Below, piece by piece: positions 1 through 8,893 of a stretch of 52,988 nucleotides of DNA (positions are counted from its first letter, which is position 1; each line of letters begins with the position of its first letter). The position numbers and the translations under genes are program-made. Source of the DNA: an uncultured Acidimicrobiaceae bacterium (GTDB lineage Bacteria; Actinomycetota; Acidimicrobiia; Acidimicrobiales; Ilumatobacteraceae); contig CALACK010000038.1 of the NCBI GenBank assembly GCA_937890395.1, positions 1 through 52,988 of the forward strand, in the 5' to 3' direction. The notes beneath the pieces are model-generated. The model had not been told where the DNA came from, searched no databases, and worked only from the letters and a program-made list of their open reading frames with translations.

Positions 1-646
1 AGCGTGACGCGAGTGCTGGCACGAACTGTTTAACTAGCTCAAGTAAATCTGGACGCAAAACTGTCTGCACATAAATATCTGCGTTCAAACACAGAGCATC
101 GAGTTCATCGCAAGGCACAGTATCTCCAGCGAGCACAACAGATTTTCCCTCGGCTTCTATACGAAAGCCAATCGTTGGTGTCACTGGTCGGTGATCGGTG
201 CGACCAACAATTACACGCGCTTCACCAATCATGAATTCATCACCTGGCACAACTTCGTGCACCACAACCTGCAAACCTGGGCCACTACGTAAGTCAGCGT
301 GGTGATCGTGACGATATTTTTGATCAGGTGTCAGCATCGCCATCATTCCGTCTACTACTTTTTGCGTACCCAGTGGACCATAAACAATTGTCGGTGTCGC
401 CTCCGGTGTCAGAATCCACCTAGTCGTCACCAAATCATTCAGATCTGTGATGTGATCGCTATGTAAATGCGTTATCAGAATCGCCGAAATAAATGGTGCT
501 GGTACGCCTGCAGCTACCAGTCGCATCGCAACTCCGCGGCCACAATCGATCAAAATGTTTTGCCCCGCACATTGAACCAGAGTCGACGGCCCCGCACGAT
601 TCGCGTCAGGTATCGGGCTACCAGTACCCGTCAGCGTTACTTTCAT
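1..646 (-). CDS. MBL-fold hydrolase, RNase Z-like (C-terminus cut by window edge)
   Basis: Reading the complement from the ATG at 646 gives an open frame of 215 codons that runs off the left edge. The protein begins MKVTLTGTGSPIPD and carries the metallo-beta-lactamase metal motif HLHSDH (His60, His62, Asp64, His65). Further on, VLAGDT supplies a second metal-binding Asp. This combination is typical of the RNase Z/arylsulfatase-like branch of the MBL superfamily, so a zinc-dependent phosphodiesterase or other hydrolase is likely, but the substrate cannot be read. It starts 9 bases after the S9 peptidase stop on the same strand and is probably co-transcribed with it. The short linker and lack of a long N-terminal domain argue against RNase J. 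Confidence 0.8.
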   Translation of the reverse strand, partial: MKVTLTGTGSPIPDANRAGPSTLVQCAGQNILIDCGRGVAMRLVAAGVPAPFISAILITHLHSDHITDLNDLVTTRWILTPEATPTIVYGPLGTQKVVDGMMAMLTPDQKYRHDHHADLRSGPGLQVVVHEVVPGDEFMIGEARVIVGRTDHRPVTPTIGFRIEAEGKSVVLAGDTVPCDELDALCLNADIYVQTVLRPDLLELVKQFVPALASR

Positions 647-655
647 GTTCAGACC

Positions 656-2686
656 TTAGTTCGCGAGTTTTTCGGTGAAGAAGTCGAGGATGATCTCGGC
701 GCGTTGAACGCGATGTATTGGCGAGCCCGAGCGTGAAAGTTCGTGTGTCTCACCTGGGAAGCGGTAAAACGTTACGTCTTTACCAAGAAGTCGTAGCGCC
801 ATAAATAATTCTTCAGCTTGATTAATTGGGCAACGTAAGTCATTTTCGCTGTGAATAATCAACATCGGCACATTTATATTGCGCACATGACGAATCGGTG
901 ACATCCGCACATACTCGGCTTCGTCTTCTAAATGGTTTGGCCCGTGCTCGACACGAAACACCGTGCCGATGTCACTTGTCCACTCTTCAGACAACATGTT
1001 GTTTACCGCACGCTCGCTGCAAATCGCTTTGAATCTCTCGCCGTGACAACCTGCCAACATCGTGGCCATGTAGCCGCCATAACTTCCGCCAAGCATGCCG
1101 ACACGGTTGCCATCAATAAACGGATATTTTGCCAGCGCACCATCGAGAACCGCGAGAACATCTTTGACATCGGCGTCACCCCACCCGGTACCTGGCGCCA
1201 CTGGGTGTTTGCGACCAAGAATTGCCTGACCCCATGCTTGCTCGCGACCGCTTGATCCGCGCGGGTTACTCATCACAACTACGAAACCTGCAGCAGATTG
1301 CATTTGTGCTTCATCAAAGTATGTTTCGCCATATTGTGTGTGAGGGCCTCCGTGGACATTCAACAGCATTGGATACTTTTTCGTTGAGTCAAATTCGCGC
1401 GGCTTCATCATCCAAACATCAATCTCGTTCGGCCCACCTGAATAAGTCGAACCGCACGGCACGGTGAAGTGCTCCCAAGTTTGTGGCGCAGACTCAGCGA
1501 TCAGAAATGCGCTTAGATTGCTCAAGCGTTTTTCGCCAGACTTTGTCAGCACGAATAATTCAGTGAGTTGGTTCACTTCGCTGGCAACAAAAGCAACTGT
1601 GGCGTTCTCAGCGCCGCCGATGGCATTAAGCGATTTGACAATTCGTCGACCAGTTGTAAGCCATTTCGGCGAAGTCTTACCAGTTGCGTCTACTTGCACA
1701 ACATGAGCAGTGCCACGATCTTCGGCGTAGGCGATCAAAGTTTCTTCATCGCGCCAAATCGGTGCGATAGCACCTGAGGTCGGCGAGAACGTTCGGTCAA
1801 GCGCGCGCGAAACCCACACACGCTTTTTAGTTTTAATCTCAAGCACGCCGACATGGTCATTTTGTGGAGATGTTAAAGGATCATCTGAGCCAACGAACGC
1901 CACCCGCGCCCCGTCAGGCGAAACACTCGGCGCATAGTAAACCCCTTTTTGATCGGTCAGAGTTGTGATTTGGCCATCAAGTTTTACGATGTGCAAGTCG
2001 TTGGCGAGATCGTTGTCCCATGTTTCGTGCAGAGCGCCACTCGTAACGACACCTGATGAATCTGTAAGCCAGGATGGCCCCGAATGTTCGTGCTCACCTG
2101 GCGTGATATTGCGCGGGGCGGCAGTGCCGTCGCTCGGCACTATATATATGTGTTGCGGACGATCGAAAACGAAATCTTCGCCGTTGAGTCGTGTGAAGAA
2201 TGTTTCGATCTTGCGTGGCGACATTGACGACTCGTCGTCTTTGGTATAACGCTCATCTTGCGTGCGCGATGTGAACGCAATTTTCTGGCCATCTGGTGAC
2301 CAACGTACACTGCCAATTCCATCGGGCATCGTCGCTATCGTGCGAATTTCACCGCTTGAACCAATCGGCATGACGTGCAAAGTCGTCTCGCCTTTTTTCT
2401 CGCTGCGACCCGATGTGAATGCAAGCCATGTCCCATCTGGTGAAAAACTTGGGTTTCCATCTCGCTTTTCGCCTGCGGTCAGTGGTCTCGGCTTTTCAGA
2501 ACCGTCAGTTCGCGCTAACCAAACCTGTGAGCGATATTTATTGGCTTTGTAGTCAACTCGCGTCACAACATATGCAACTTGTGACCCGTCGGGTGAGACC
2601 ACAGGCGAAGCGGCACCAATCTGATTTGAGATTATTTTTTCAGCCAGCTCTTTGTGTGGCGAAGTCTTCGTTTCTTCTTTAGTCAT
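656..2686 (-). CDS. S9 family prolyl oligopeptidase / acylaminoacyl-peptidase-like
   Basis: This 676-residue protein has an N-terminal beta-propeller with several WD40/TolB-like blades (repeated SPDG motifs such as VSPDGSQVAY and FSPDGTWLAF) and a C-terminal alpha/beta hydrolase domain. The catalytic triad is visible: Ser535 in GGSYGG, Asp616 in HSENDLRCP and His648 in PGETHELS. These place it in peptidase family S9 (acylaminoacyl-peptidase/DPP-like). No signal peptide is seen, so a cytosolic peptidase acting on short peptides is likely. It lies 53 bases downstream of the methyltransferase on the same strand and just upstream of the MBL hydrolase. Family-level function is firm; the physiological substrate is unknown. 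Confidence 0.9.
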   Translation of the reverse strand: MTKEETKTSPHKELAEKIISNQIGAASPVVSPDGSQVAYVVTRVDYKANKYRSQVWLARTDGSEKPRPLTAGEKRDGNPSFSPDGTWLAFTSGRSEKKGETTLHVMPIGSSGEIRTIATMPDGIGSVRWSPDGQKIAFTSRTQDERYTKDDESSMSPRKIETFFTRLNGEDFVFDRPQHIYIVPSDGTAAPRNITPGEHEHSGPSWLTDSSGVVTSGALHETWDNDLANDLHIVKLDGQITTLTDQKGVYYAPSVSPDGARVAFVGSDDPLTSPQNDHVGVLEIKTKKRVWVSRALDRTFSPTSGAIAPIWRDEETLIAYAEDRGTAHVVQVDATGKTSPKWLTTGRRIVKSLNAIGGAENATVAFVASEVNQLTELFVLTKSGEKRLSNLSAFLIAESAPQTWEHFTVPCGSTYSGGPNEIDVWMMKPREFDSTKKYPMLLNVHGGPHTQYGETYFDEAQMQSAAGFVVVMSNPRGSSGREQAWGQAILGRKHPVAPGTGWGDADVKDVLAVLDGALAKYPFIDGNRVGMLGGSYGGYMATMLAGCHGERFKAICSERAVNNMLSEEWTSDIGTVFRVEHGPNHLEDEAEYVRMSPIRHVRNINVPMLIIHSENDLRCPINQAEELFMALRLLGKDVTFYRFPGETHELSRSGSPIHRVQRAEIILDFFTEKLAN

Positions 2687-2739
2687 CTAACTCACTGTAA
2701 TCAAATCAACCACTTCGCTACCATTCGGTTGTTGACTGA

Positions 2740-3357
2740 TCAGCCTTGTGCGATTGAACGCGTCAATAAGTGTGTGTATGGCACGCGAAGTAAATCGTGT
2801 CGAATATCGGCCTGTTCGTTCTTGAAAGACACTTGAATAAATTTAAGGTATTGCTCTTTCGTGCGCACAAACTTGCCGCGGTCGTTTTTCGCGAGGAGCT
2901 TGGCGATCAAATTCTGTTTGTCTTCGTAGGCAACATCAAAGGTAATTAGCGTTCCACCTTGATTTAGGCGATCTTTTAGAGACATCATTAGTTTTGCTAA
3001 TTGCGCATCGTCTAGATGATGCATTACGCCAAGAATAATTATTCTGTCAAAAGTTTTGAGTCCAAAGTCATTGAGTTGGTCAACGCCAGCGCAGATGAAT
3101 GTTCCTTTGGCTCCGTATTTCTTAGTAGCTGTAGCGATGTAATTTGGGTTGTGATCCAGGCCGATGTAATTAACATCCTGCAATAATTCGAGAATTTCTG
3201 CTGGGCCACATCCAACATCAAGAACTGAGATTCCGGGCATCGGTTGAATGTATTCATTAACCAAAGTCGAATATGTGTTTGCGCCGAGTAAAAATCCCAT
3301 CAATTTCGCATAGACACTCGAAATCTCGAGAAATTTATCTTTCATTAAAAACGACAT
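2740..3357 (-). CDS. class I SAM-dependent methyltransferase
   Basis: The 205-residue protein has the SAM-binding motif I VLDVGCGPAEIL at residues 45-56, a second acidic strand (YIGLDHNPNYI) and a post-motif FDRIIILGVMHHLDD, the usual Rossmann-like class I methyltransferase layout. It is 12 bases downstream of the WecE-like aminotransferase and in line with the GT2 gene, so a sugar or glycolipid acceptor is a reasonable inference. The sequence does not fix whether O-, N- or C-methylation is catalysed. Confidence 0.8.
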   Translation of the reverse strand: MSFLMKDKFLEISSVYAKLMGFLLGANTYSTLVNEYIQPMPGISVLDVGCGPAEILELLQDVNYIGLDHNPNYIATATKKYGAKGTFICAGVDQLNDFGLKTFDRIIILGVMHHLDDAQLAKLMMSLKDRLNQGGTLITFDVAYEDKQNLIAKLLAKNDRGKFVRTKEQYLKFIQVSFKNEQADIRHDLLRVPYTHLLTRSIAQG

Positions 3358-3369
3358 GAAATATCTAAA

Positions 3370-4509
3370 CTAGCTTCCCGAATTAAATGCAGTGACTGAC
3401 TCAATTACGTAAGTCTGCTCATCATTGGTCAGCGCATTAAACAGTGGCAATCTGACTAGGCAATCGCCAGCACTTTCTGTAACTGGAAATTGTCCATCTC
3501 GACCACCGAGTGTGCGACCAACAGTTGACAAATGTAAAGGCTGATAATGGAACACTGCATAGATGCCTAGTTGCTTTAGATGGTCAATGAACTTGTCACG
3601 CTGGTCACCGTGTTGAAAACGTAAATGGTAAACGTGACCTGTATGTTCGCAACCCTCAGGAACCGTCGGCAACGCAACATAGTTATTCAAAGCCCAAGTT
3701 TCAAGTTCGGTGTGGTAGCGATTCCAGATATCCATGCGTTGTTTATAAATTTCGTCAGCGCGACTAAGTTGCCCGAATAATATTGCTGCGAGCAAGTCAC
3801 TGATCACCCAACTTGATCCAGTGTCAACCCATGTGTATTTATCGACTTGGCCACGCAAGAACTTGGTTCGATCGGTGCCCTTTTCGCGTAAAATTTCGGC
3901 ACGTTCTGCAAGTGACGCGTCATTAACAACTAACGCGCCTCCTTCGCCACAAGTAATATTTTTGGTTTCGTGAAAACTTTGTGTTGCGAGTGCGCCGAAT
4001 GTTCCGAGAAATTTACCGCGATATTTTGCGAAAAGTCCATGTGCATTATCCTCAATCAACATCAAGTCATGGTCATTGGCAAGTTTGACTAGTCGCTCCA
4101 TCTCGCAAGCAACACCGCCATAATGCACGACACAAATTGCACGAGTTCGCGATGTGATTGCCGCTTCCGCTTGATCTAAATTGATGTTCAAAGTGTCTTG
4201 TCGCACGTCAACGAAGACGGGTTTTGCGCCATAGAGCATGAATGCACTAGCAGTTGAGACAAAAGTATAAGCAGGCACGATCACTTCATCGCCTGGTTTT
4301 AGTCGAAGTAGTAGTGCCGACATTTCGAGTGCGTGAGTGCACGAAGTTGTAAGCAAAGTGCGATTACTGCCGATAATTTTGGTGATTTGTTCTTCGGCTC
4401 GTTTCGTAAATGGACCGTTGCCAGAGATATGTCCTGCAGCTATCGATTCAGTGAGAAGTTCAATATCGTGTTTGCCGACGTCGGCACGATTAAACGGTAT
4501 TTTGAGCAT
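3370..4509 (-). CDS. dTDP-4-amino-4,6-dideoxygalactose transaminase-like (WecE/RffA family)
   Basis: This 379-residue protein matches the DegT/DnrJ/EryC1 family of PLP-dependent sugar aminotransferases and looks closest to WecE/RffA, which transaminates dTDP-4-keto-6-deoxyglucose to dTDP-Fuc4N. Shared features are the start IPFNRADVG, GDEVIVPAYTFVSTASAF, the PLP Asp (Asp154 in IEDNAHG), the Schiff-base Lys183 in SFHETKN, and the stretch REKGTDRTKFLRGQVDKYTW. Length equals that of the family (about 376). It sits between a GT2 and a methyltransferase, 11 and 12 bases apart, with a WecD-like GNAT divergent 1 kb away. No rmlA/rmlB for making the dTDP-sugar is in the window. A related 4-amino sugar is possible. 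Confidence 0.85.
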   Translation of the reverse strand: MLKIPFNRADVGKHDIELLTESIAAGHISGNGPFTKRAEEQITKIIGSNRTLLTTSCTHALEMSALLLRLKPGDEVIVPAYTFVSTASAFMLYGAKPVFVDVRQDTLNINLDQAEAAITSRTRAICVVHYGGVACEMERLVKLANDHDLMLIEDNAHGLFAKYRGKFLGTFGALATQSFHETKNITCGEGGALVVNDASLAERAEILREKGTDRTKFLRGQVDKYTWVDTGSSWVISDLLAAILFGQLSRADEIYKQRMDIWNRYHTELETWALNNYVALPTVPEGCEHTGHVYHLRFQHGDQRDKFIDHLKQLGIYAVFHYQPLHLSTVGRTLGGRDGQFPVTESAGDCLVRLPLFNALTNDEQTYVIESVTAFNSGS

Positions 4510-4520
4510 TTGTTAATTGA

Positions 4521-5468
4521 CTAGTTACTTAACTCTGTGGTGGCATCAATAGTCATTTCGGCAATCATATAAGTCGGTTTATTCATTACGCGAAAATGCA
4601 TTCTGCCGATGTATTCGCCGAGTACTCCAAGCAAAAGAATCTGAACCCCAGAGAAAATTGTTATTGAACACGCCAACAAAGGAAACCCGGGCACTGCGCC
4701 ACCATAAATTAAAGGTCGACCAGCCACAAAAACAAACAAAAGTAGACCAAACATAATTGTTGTAAACCCAATTGCAGTTGCCATTCGCAGCGGCAATGTG
4801 CTGTAACCAGTCGCCATATCCATCATGAAACGGACCAGTTTTCTAAATGTGTAGTGCGAAGTGCCTTCAGCGCGGTCGTCGTGAGAAACTTCAGCAACTG
4901 CAAATCTTGAGGTCGACCAAGTCAAAAGAGCATCTAGTGAGATATTTGGCCCAAGCGAAGAGTCAAAACCATTTCGTAGCTCTGTTCGAAACACTCGAAA
5001 TGAACTCATTGATACTGCACTACTAAAGCCAAGCATGGAAGCGAAAAATTTTCTCGCCACTTTTGATCCGAGTCGGCGGTGAAAATTTTGTTTGATAGTT
5101 GTGCTGACTCCATAGACAACATCTATATCGGCAGTTAGTACTGCCAATAGTTTTGAAATTTCTTCCGGGGGGTTTTGTAAGTCGTCGTCAAGGGTGATAA
5201 TTGTTGCGAACCTGGCAACTCGAACGCCAGCAAGTAGTGCACTGTGTTGGCCTGAATTTCTACCCAAGCGCAGACCTTTGACTCGAGTGTTGCCTATAGA
5301 AATAGCAGAGATCTCTCGCCAAGTTCCATCGCCGCTGGCGTCATCAACAAGAATAATTTCATAGTCTTGATTGCCAAGTGAAGCCGAAATTCGGGCGACC
5401 AGGGTTCGCAGAGTTCGTTCGGATCGGTACACCGGCACGACAACTGAAAGTCCGTGGCTAAAACCCAT
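4521..5468 (-). CDS. GT2 family membrane glycosyltransferase (GtrB/ArnC-like polyprenyl-phosphate type)
   Basis: This 315-residue protein has an N-terminal GT-A domain (SVVVPVYRSERTL, ILVDDASGDGT, ITLDDDLQNPPEEI with the DxD-type Asp residues) and two hydrophobic segments near residues 228-250 and 262-290, followed by GEYIGRMHFRVMNKP. That is the layout of enzymes that move a sugar from a nucleotide donor to undecaprenyl or dolichyl phosphate at the inner membrane face (GtrB, ArnC, DPM1). It heads the operon with the WecE-like aminotransferase and the methyltransferase. A -10-like TACGAT lies 6 bases before the ATG, so the mRNA may be leaderless. Confidence 0.85.
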   Translation of the reverse strand: MGFSHGLSVVVPVYRSERTLRTLVARISASLGNQDYEIILVDDASGDGTWREISAISIGNTRVKGLRLGRNSGQHSALLAGVRVARFATIITLDDDLQNPPEEISKLLAVLTADIDVVYGVSTTIKQNFHRRLGSKVARKFFASMLGFSSAVSMSSFRVFRTELRNGFDSSLGPNISLDALLTWSTSRFAVAEVSHDDRAEGTSHYTFRKLVRFMMDMATGYSTLPLRMATAIGFTTIMFGLLLFVFVAGRPLIYGGAVPGFPLLACSITIFSGVQILLLGVLGEYIGRMHFRVMNKPTYMIAEMTIDATTELSN

Positions 5469-5474
5469 TATCTC

Positions 5475-5480
5475 ATCGTA
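5475..5480 (-). promoter_or_regulatory. putative -10 element of GT2 operon (leaderless)
   Basis: TACGAT on the minus strand lies exactly 6 bases before the ATG at 5468, so transcription would begin at or next to the start codon. No Shine-Dalgarno sequence is present. No convincing -35 is seen at 16-18 bp. Confidence 0.4.
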
Positions 5481-5544
5481 TCTAAATGAGCAAGTTGCTT
5501 GACAGGCATGTCGATAAGTGGCTGTTTGTTAAACTTACATCACG

Positions 5545-6315
5545 ATGATCAGCGACTTCACGCAGGCTTCGAGCGAACTTCGTCTAATTAATTCTCTGGT
5601 TGAGTCTGATCGCTTTGGGCTGACTGTCGCTCGGCTAAATATTTCTATTAGACATGATGCGAGTGATGAGCAAGTTGTCGAAACATCTCGAAATAGTAAA
5701 TCACAATTATTGATCCTGCGGTATCCGACTACTCGTGTGAAGTTAGCGCAAAAACTTGCCGAAATCGAAAAACAGATTGTTTATCAAGCCGACACTCTCG
5801 TCTATTTTGCTAAAGATATTGGTTCGTTAGATGAGAAAGTTGCACGAAGTCAGGACTGGCTATTTCGTGAAGCGCAATCATCGGATACCGCTGAGCTAAC
5901 GCAACTTTTGAAAATTATTTTTGAAGAATACCCGAATCACTACAGAGCTAATAATCTCCTAAGTTCAGATGCGATTCAAGATGGGTACGCGCAGTGGGCA
6001 CAAGTCGGTTTGCAAGATTCGAAGAAATTGACGGTACTCGTTGAGGGCGTCGACGCCAAAGTTATCGGTTTTGCCTTGATTTCGTTTGATGGAGACATAG
6101 CGGAAATTGAATTGAATGGAATACACCCGCAAGCACAAGGCCGTGGTGCTTATCGGTCACTTTTGTCGTGGCTTAGTGAGCATCTCGCTACTCGCGGTGT
6201 AAAAAAACTTTGTATCTCAACTCAAATACAAAACGAACGAGTAATTCGCGCGTGGATATGCGCAGGATTTAATTTAGAGTTCTCATTGAATACAGTTCAT
6301 TTAATGCAACCCTAA
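5545..6315 (+). CDS. GNAT N-acetyltransferase, WecD/RffC-like
   Basis: This 256-residue protein has a poorly conserved N-terminal half and a C-terminal GNAT fold with the acetyl-CoA loop HPQAQGRGAYRSLL and the strand-helix element LCISTQIQNERVIRAWICAGF. This arrangement, with an uncharacterised N-terminal extension, resembles dTDP-fucosamine acetyltransferase WecD/RffC, which N-acetylates dTDP-Fuc4N. The gene is divergent from the GT2-WecE-methyltransferase operon across 76 bases. The neighbourhood is the main reason to prefer an amino-sugar acetyltransferase over another GNAT activity. The two together would give an acetamido-dideoxy sugar for a cell-envelope glycan (inference). Confidence 0.7.
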   Translation: MISDFTQASSELRLINSLVESDRFGLTVARLNISIRHDASDEQVVETSRNSKSQLLILRYPTTRVKLAQKLAEIEKQIVYQADTLVYFAKDIGSLDEKVARSQDWLFREAQSSDTAELTQLLKIIFEEYPNHYRANNLLSSDAIQDGYAQWAQVGLQDSKKLTVLVEGVDAKVIGFALISFDGDIAEIELNGIHPQAQGRGAYRSLLSWLSEHLATRGVKKLCISTQIQNERVIRAWICAGFNLEFSLNTVHLMQP

Positions 6316-6364
6316 GTATTCAGCAAACGCGAACAGTCCACGCGGCCCTCGCGCAAAAATTTAA

Positions 6365-6808
6365 TTACTTGATGGCTTCGGCGAGGGCTTCGAGCAGAGT
6401 GTTCCAGCCGAGCGTGGCGCACTTGATGCGCACCGGAAACTTAACAACACCTTGCAACGCCTCAATATCTCCAAGATTAATTGCTTCGTCAACTGGTTCG
6501 TCGTTGTCGGCAAGTGTCATCATGTGTTTGAATCGTCGCACAAATGCCTGAACTTCAGCAACTGTTTTGCCCTTAATCGCAACAGTCATCATCGAAGTTG
6601 AACTCTGGCTAATCGAGCAACCCTGACCAGAAAATTTAACATCACGAACAACGCCGTCAGCAACGTCTAGATAAATACGAATATCGTCACCACAAAGCGG
6701 ATTGTTTCCTTCTGAATAAACAGCCGGCGGTGGCAACTCACCACGATTGCGCGGAGTTCGGTAGTGATCAAGAATTATTTCTCGATAGAGATCTTCAATA
6801 CCTGGCAT
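6365..6808 (-). CDS. sufU: SufU-type Fe-S cluster assembly protein
   Basis: The 147-residue protein belongs to the IscU/NifU N-terminal family. It has the SufU ligands Cys39 and Asp41 in NPLCGDD, Cys64 in GQGCSISQSS and Cys130 in IKCATLGW. An insertion around residues 85-110 (RRFKHMMTLADNDEP) is characteristic of the Gram-positive/actinobacterial SufU rather than IscU. SufU is known as a zinc-dependent sulfurtransferase that accepts persulfide sulfur from SufS. It follows sufS by 24 bases and is the last gene of a sufC-sufS-sufU run. Length is normal. Confidence 0.93.
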   Translation of the reverse strand: MPGIEDLYREIILDHYRTPRNRGELPPPAVYSEGNNPLCGDDIRIYLDVADGVVRDVKFSGQGCSISQSSTSMMTVAIKGKTVAEVQAFVRRFKHMMTLADNDEPVDEAINLGDIEALQGVVKFPVRIKCATLGWNTLLEALAEAIK

Positions 6809-6832
6809 ATTTCCTCGTTCGTACCTGTCTAT

Positions 6833-8074
6833 CTAAAAGATATCTGACGCCGAGTCAAGAGCATCTGCAAGCGCATCAGCATCTGCGGTCGTGTTGTAGA
6901 GATAAAAACTTGCACGCGCCGTCGCATTTGCACCGATGATTTTCATCAACGGTTTGGCACAGTGATGACCGGCTCGCACACAAACATTTGATTGATCAAG
7001 CACCTGACTCAAATCATGTGGATGAATACCACGGAAAGCAAAACTAAATGTCGCGCCTCGCAGCTCGGGGTTGCGCGGCCCGTGAATTGTGATGTCATCG
7101 CCAAACCGGCCCGTCAACATCTCGAGAACATAACTTGACATTGCAATCTCGTGCTGACGAATGTTGGCCATGCCGACCCCGTTCAAAAATTCAAGGGCTG
7201 CGCCGAGACCAACAACTTCGGCAATTGCTGGCGTGCCTGCCTCAAATTTTGCTGGTAACTCTGCGCACTTGAAACCATCTAGGCGAACTTCAGAAATCAT
7301 GTTGCCACCACCTAAAAACGGAGGCATCGCCTCGAGCAGTGCTTCGCGACCCCACAACACACCGAGACCTGATGGCCCACACATTTTGTGACTCGAGAAC
7401 ATTGCAAAATCTGCGCCCCAAGCCTGCACATCAGTTGGTGAGTGCGGTACTGATTGGCATGCGTCAACTATTGCGATTGCACCTGCCGTATGTGCTGCGC
7501 TACAAAGTTTTTCGACCGGATTAATCGTGCCAAGCACATTTGACATTGATGTAAACGAAAATACTTTAGCGCCGATCAACAAAGTTGGCAGCGAACTTAA
7601 GTCAAGCTGAAAATCACTTGTCAACGGCACCCAGCGCAATTCGATGCCGCGTTCTTGTTGCAACATCTGCCACGGCACAATATTGGCGTGGTGCTCCATA
7701 TGCGTTAGCAAAACCACATCGCCGCGCTGCAAATTGGCACGACCCCACGAAAATGCAATCAGGTTCAACGCTTCGGTCGCATTTTTCGTGAACACAATTT
7801 CACGCGAATTATTTGCATTAATAAATTTAGCTACTGAATTGCGTGCGCTTTCATAAAGCTCTGTTGCGTTCGCGGCCAAGGTATATGCACTGCGATTAAT
7901 CGGTGCATAAGATTCGCGCATGAACTTTGCCATCGTGTCGATCACGATGTTCGGTTTTTGCGAAGTATTCGCGCTATCTAAGTAGACAAGTGGCTTGCCG
8001 TCGATCTGTTGAGCCAACACCGGAAAGTCTCGGCGAATTACAGCCGCATCAAATGCCGTGTTTGCGCCGACCAT
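6833..8074 (-). CDS. sufS: SufS cysteine desulfurase
   Basis: This 413-residue PLP enzyme releases sulfur from cysteine for Fe-S assembly. The PLP lysine is Lys230 in SSHKMCGPSG, the His that stacks on PLP is in THMEHHAN, and the persulfide-forming Cys372 is in RAGHHCAKPL. The short loop around the active Cys marks the type II (SufS) class. The N-terminus (IRRDFPVLAQQIDGKPLVYLDSANTSQKP) is standard. It begins 2 bases after the sufC stop and is followed by sufU, which in this class is its sulfur acceptor. Confidence 0.95.
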   Translation of the reverse strand: MVGANTAFDAAVIRRDFPVLAQQIDGKPLVYLDSANTSQKPNIVIDTMAKFMRESYAPINRSAYTLAANATELYESARNSVAKFINANNSREIVFTKNATEALNLIAFSWGRANLQRGDVVLLTHMEHHANIVPWQMLQQERGIELRWVPLTSDFQLDLSSLPTLLIGAKVFSFTSMSNVLGTINPVEKLCSAAHTAGAIAIVDACQSVPHSPTDVQAWGADFAMFSSHKMCGPSGLGVLWGREALLEAMPPFLGGGNMISEVRLDGFKCAELPAKFEAGTPAIAEVVGLGAALEFLNGVGMANIRQHEIAMSSYVLEMLTGRFGDDITIHGPRNPELRGATFSFAFRGIHPHDLSQVLDQSNVCVRAGHHCAKPLMKIIGANATARASFYLYNTTADADALADALDSASDIF

Positions 8075-8076
8075 GT

Positions 8077-8832
8077 TTATGTCTCGGTTCGGTATGCGTC
8101 GTAACCATTTTTTTCAAGTTCTGCTGCCAACTCCAACGAACCAGATTTCACAATGCGTCCGTCAATCAAAATATGCACAAAGTCTGGCTTCACTTCATCG
8201 AGTAGTCGTTGATAATGAGTGATCAGCACGATGCCAATTTCTGGCCGATCTTGCCGAACTTCACGAATGCCCTGGGCGACTATTCGCAACGCGTCTATGT
8301 CCAAGCCCGAGTCGGTTTCATCGAGAATCGCCAGTTCGGGTTCAAGAATTGCCATCTGCATGATTTCGTTGCGCTTTTTCTCGCCACCCGAAAAACCTTC
8401 GTTGAGGTAGCGATCAACGAATGATGAGTCCATACCCAGGCGTTTCATCCAACTGATTATTGAAAGTCGCAACTCGAGCACTGAAAGGTCTATTCCTTTT
8501 CGTGCCGACAGCGCCTGACGCAAAAATTGAATCACCGAGACGCCTGCAATTTCTTGCGGATATTGAAACGCTAAAAAGATTCCAGCTTTTGCGCGAACAT
8601 CAGTCGGCCACAATGAAATATCTTCGCCTTTGTAAAAAAGTCGACCATGTGTGACTTCGTATTCGGGCGCGCCGAGCAAAGTTGTTGCGAGCGTAGATTT
8701 GCCAGAACCATTTGGGCCCATGATCGCGTGAACTTCACCGGTGTTAACAGTTAGAGAAACGCCTCGCAGAATTTGTGCATCCGCTTCAGCAGGCTTGGCA
8801 TGAAGATCGTCAATGCGAAAGAGTTCGCTCAC
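8077..8832 (-). CDS. sufC: SufC Fe-S assembly ATPase
   Basis: This 251-residue ABC-type ATPase has Walker A GPNGSGKST (residues about 39-47), the signature FSGGEKKRNE that is typical of SufC, Walker B LAILDETDSGLD and the switch His in LITHYQRLL. SufC normally powers the SufB2C2D scaffold complex in the cytosol. Here the genes just upstream are an MBL hydrolase and an acyl-CoA dehydrogenase, so sufB and sufD must lie elsewhere in the genome. The gap to the upstream MBL gene is 61 bases, so sufC may be co-transcribed with it or have its own promoter. Confidence 0.95.
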   Translation of the reverse strand: MSELFRIDDLHAKPAEADAQILRGVSLTVNTGEVHAIMGPNGSGKSTLATTLLGAPEYEVTHGRLFYKGEDISLWPTDVRAKAGIFLAFQYPQEIAGVSVIQFLRQALSARKGIDLSVLELRLSIISWMKRLGMDSSFVDRYLNEGFSGGEKKRNEIMQMAILEPELAILDETDSGLDIDALRIVAQGIREVRQDRPEIGIVLITHYQRLLDEVKPDFVHILIDGRIVKSGSLELAAELEKNGYDAYRTET

Positions 8833-8893
8833 CTAAATAAGTGTAATTGCACACCAAGTTATTTGCACTATGGCGATAGGGGAAATTAAATTA

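Noticed and set aside
932-2682. Several open frames antisense to the S9 peptidase and to other long genes
   Set aside because: Their translations lack family motifs and they sit inside well-supported genes on the opposite strand.
6316-6364. Terminator between the GNAT and sufU genes
   Set aside because: Only a 5-bp CGCGA/TCGCG pairing with a 16-base loop is seen; too weak to call.
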